A stretch of DNA of 64,000 nucleotides from contig NZ_JABBWV010000021.1 of the NCBI RefSeq assembly GCF_012999535.1, positions 1-64,000 of the forward strand, given 5' to 3'. Positions 62,620-64,000 of this stretch are shown piece by piece (the stretch's first letter is position 1; every line of letters begins with the position of its first letter). The notes beneath the pieces are model-generated. The model was not told the DNA's origin and did not search any database. It saw only the letters and a list, made by a program, of their open reading frames with translations. The position numbers and the translations under genes are program-made. The stretch comes from Microbispora sp. H11081 (GTDB lineage: Bacteria; Actinomycetota; Actinomycetes; Streptosporangiales; Streptosporangiaceae).

Positions 62620-64000
62620 GTGAACACGCCAGGAGTCCCGGCCGACGAGCCGGGCCCGCGCATCGGGGCTGCCGACGGGGGCGAGCCCCTGCTGCCCGAC
62701 TGGGACCTGGGCGCGCCCTGGTGGGCGCCCGCGCCCGAGGTGGTGCCCGCCGCCGAGGGCACGTTCCGGTTCCTGTTCCGCGTCACCGGTCACGACGAGG
62801 AGGGATCGCCCGTCATCAGCGCGACGGTCACCGCCGTGCTGCGCTTTCCCCCGCCGCCGCCCGGCGCCCAGCCCGTCCCGTGGACGGACGTGAGCGTACG
62901 GCTGCGCATCCCGTTCGTGGACGCCGACACCGGCCGGCCGGCGTCCACCGAACTCCCGGTCGACGTGGATCGGCGTGGCGACGTCGTCCACTGCCGGGCC
63001 GAGATCAGCGGAGCCGTGGCCAGGGCGGCGTACGGCGCGCTGAGCACGCCGGGATTCCAGCCGCACGACGGTGCGGGAATGATCGTCAGCACGAGCTTCG
63101 TCGGCGTGCAGGAGACGTACGCCGCGTGGGCCGCGCCCGGGGTGACCGAGGAGGGGCCGGACCGGCTGGAGATCGTACGGGTCCGGGGATGGCCGTTCGA
63201 GGAGCCGCTCCGCGTGGAGCACCCGATCCCCGACGAGCATCCGAACTGGTCGGACGTGCTGACCACCGAGGTCCGCGTCCCCGGCGAGCTCACGACCGCC
63301 GGGCGGGCCGCTGTCCGGCTGGCCCGGGTGGAGGCGCCGTTCACGGAGTCGGCGCTCACGGAGGTGCCGCTCACGGAGGTGCCGCTCACGGAGGTGCCGC
63401 TCACGGAGGTGCCGCTCACGGAGGTGCCGCTTCTCCTGCCGCGCGCCGGCCGGCGTCTGGTGCGCCGCGACGACCTGCGCGGACGGCGTACGGACATCAT
63501 CCGCGACATCCCCACCGGGATCCCGGGATCGGGCGGGCTCGGCCCCGACCGGTTCGCCACGAGCCCCCTGTCGTACACCATCGACGTCGGCGTGTCGGTG
63601 ACCCGCTCGCACCGCCTGCCGCTGCTGGTGCCGTGCCGGGACAACCCCGGCCTGTACCGGCAGGACGTCGGGGCCACTGAGCCGGTGATCGTCGGCTGCC
63701 AGGACGCCTTCCAGCTCGGCCGCGTGCCTGCCAGGCGGTTCGGGCCGGCTCCGCGCCTGGACCGCGACCACCGCTACTCGGTGTGGGAGTCGCTCCAGCA
63801 GCCGGCGACGTACCTCGTCGTGCCCGCCCACTACCGGGTGGCCCGCGACGTGGCGGGCCGCCCCCAGCTGGAGTGGCTGCAGGTGTTCGACGCCACCGTG
63901 GACGCCGGCCTGCCGTGCCGGCTGCAGGCCAGGTGCGTGCCCGACCTGTCGGCGGCCGAGCTCGCCGAGCTGGAGTCGCTGCTGCGCGCGGACGCCGGCG
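62620..64000 (+). CDS. Unknown protein with five exact LTEVP repeats, 3' end outside window
   Basis: GTG start five bases after the preceding stop; the frame is open to the end (at least 460 residues). Segments: DWDLGAPWWAPAPEVVPAAE, a beta domain with TFRFLFRVTGHDEEGSPVI, PGFQPHDGAGMIVSTSFVGV, then five consecutive LTEVP units (63355-63429), followed by RTDIIRDIPTGIPGSGG and another beta region. It shares the unusual beta-rich, signal-less style of the 695-aa protein upstream. The function is unknown. The end of the protein is not visible. Confidence 0.75.
   Translation, partial: MNTPGVPADEPGPRIGAADGGEPLLPDWDLGAPWWAPAPEVVPAAEGTFRFLFRVTGHDEEGSPVISATVTAVLRFPPPPPGAQPVPWTDVSVRLRIPFVDADTGRPASTELPVDVDRRGDVVHCRAEISGAVARAAYGALSTPGFQPHDGAGMIVSTSFVGVQETYAAWAAPGVTEEGPDRLEIVRVRGWPFEEPLRVEHPIPDEHPNWSDVLTTEVRVPGELTTAGRAAVRLARVEAPFTESALTEVPLTEVPLTEVPLTEVPLTEVPLLLPRAGRRLVRRDDLRGRRTDIIRDIPTGIPGSGGLGPDRFATSPLSYTIDVGVSVTRSHRLPLLVPCRDNPGLYRQDVGATEPVIVGCQDAFQLGRVPARRFGPAPRLDRDHRYSVWESLQQPATYLVVPAHYRVARDVAGRPQLEWLQVFDATVDAGLPCRLQARCVPDLSAAELAELESLLRADAG
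63355..63429 (+). repeat. Five perfect 15-bp tandem repeats (LTEVP)
   Basis: CTCACGGAGGTGCCG occurs five times without a mismatch from 63355 to 63429. It encodes LTEVP x5 in the last gene. Length variation by slippage in multiples of five residues would keep the frame. Confidence 0.95.

Overview
The window reads as a high-GC actinobacterial chromosome. Codon third positions are strongly G/C, GTG and TTG starts are common, and many Shine-Dalgarno sequences are near-consensus. The order rpoB-rplL-rplJ-lipoprotein-rplA-rplK-nusG-secE-tRNA(Trp)-aspartate aminotransferase is the usual actinomycete arrangement. Gene content (class E/F-type sortases, DtxR/IdeR repressor, UdgX, SpoIIE-type phosphatase, CHAT/subtilase module) fits a Streptomyces/Streptosporangium-like organism. 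That placement is inference; no 16S gene is present.

Region by region. 1-8.3 kb: transcription/translation core on the minus strand (5' half of rpoB, two Mce-associated-like membrane proteins, ribosomal proteins L7/L12, L10, L1 and L11, a lipoprotein, NusG, SecE, tRNA-Trp). 8.4-18.7 kb: aminotransferase, adenosine deaminase, two ECF sigma/membrane-partner pairs (one partner carries an extracellular PASTA-like domain), a methyltransferase, a two-component system and an acyl-CoA dehydrogenase. 18.8-21.8 kb: two very small genes (a secreted two-cysteine peptide and a basic proline-rich protein), a thiolase and an acidic repeat protein. 21.8-27.6 kb: a surface-display island with two sortases and three secreted, Ser/Pro-stalked proteins whose C-termini carry a non-LPXTG signal of the form A-(Q/A)-T-G before a membrane helix and Arg tail. 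27.7-41.7 kb: acyl-CoA dehydrogenase, hydrolase, multidomain phosphatase, IdeR-like regulator, UdgX, pdxH, citrate synthase, a large receptor-like membrane protein, serC and a rhomboid protease. 41.7-46.5 kb: TetR/SDR pair with a clear operator, a collagen-like secreted protein, enoyl-CoA hydratase and SDR, and a STAS antagonist. 46.6-49.4 kb: an ECF-type nickel/cobalt transporter (CbiMN-Q-O) behind a Nur-like box that lies inside the 3' end of the upstream glycosyltransferase gene. 51.3-52.3 kb: HD-domain and EF-hand proteins.

52.3-64 kb is the least familiar part. A TPR-CHAT protease-like protein is divergent from a subtilase (with three GHKPM repeats) and an ECF-like sigma factor. A tightly packed plus-strand operon follows: an M15-like zinc peptidase, an unknown protein, a hemopexin-repeat/T4-type lysozyme fusion with an intact E-D-T triad, a 695-aa unknown protein and a further unknown protein with five exact LTEVP repeats that runs off the window. 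This operon and the sortase island are the best candidates for undescribed systems.
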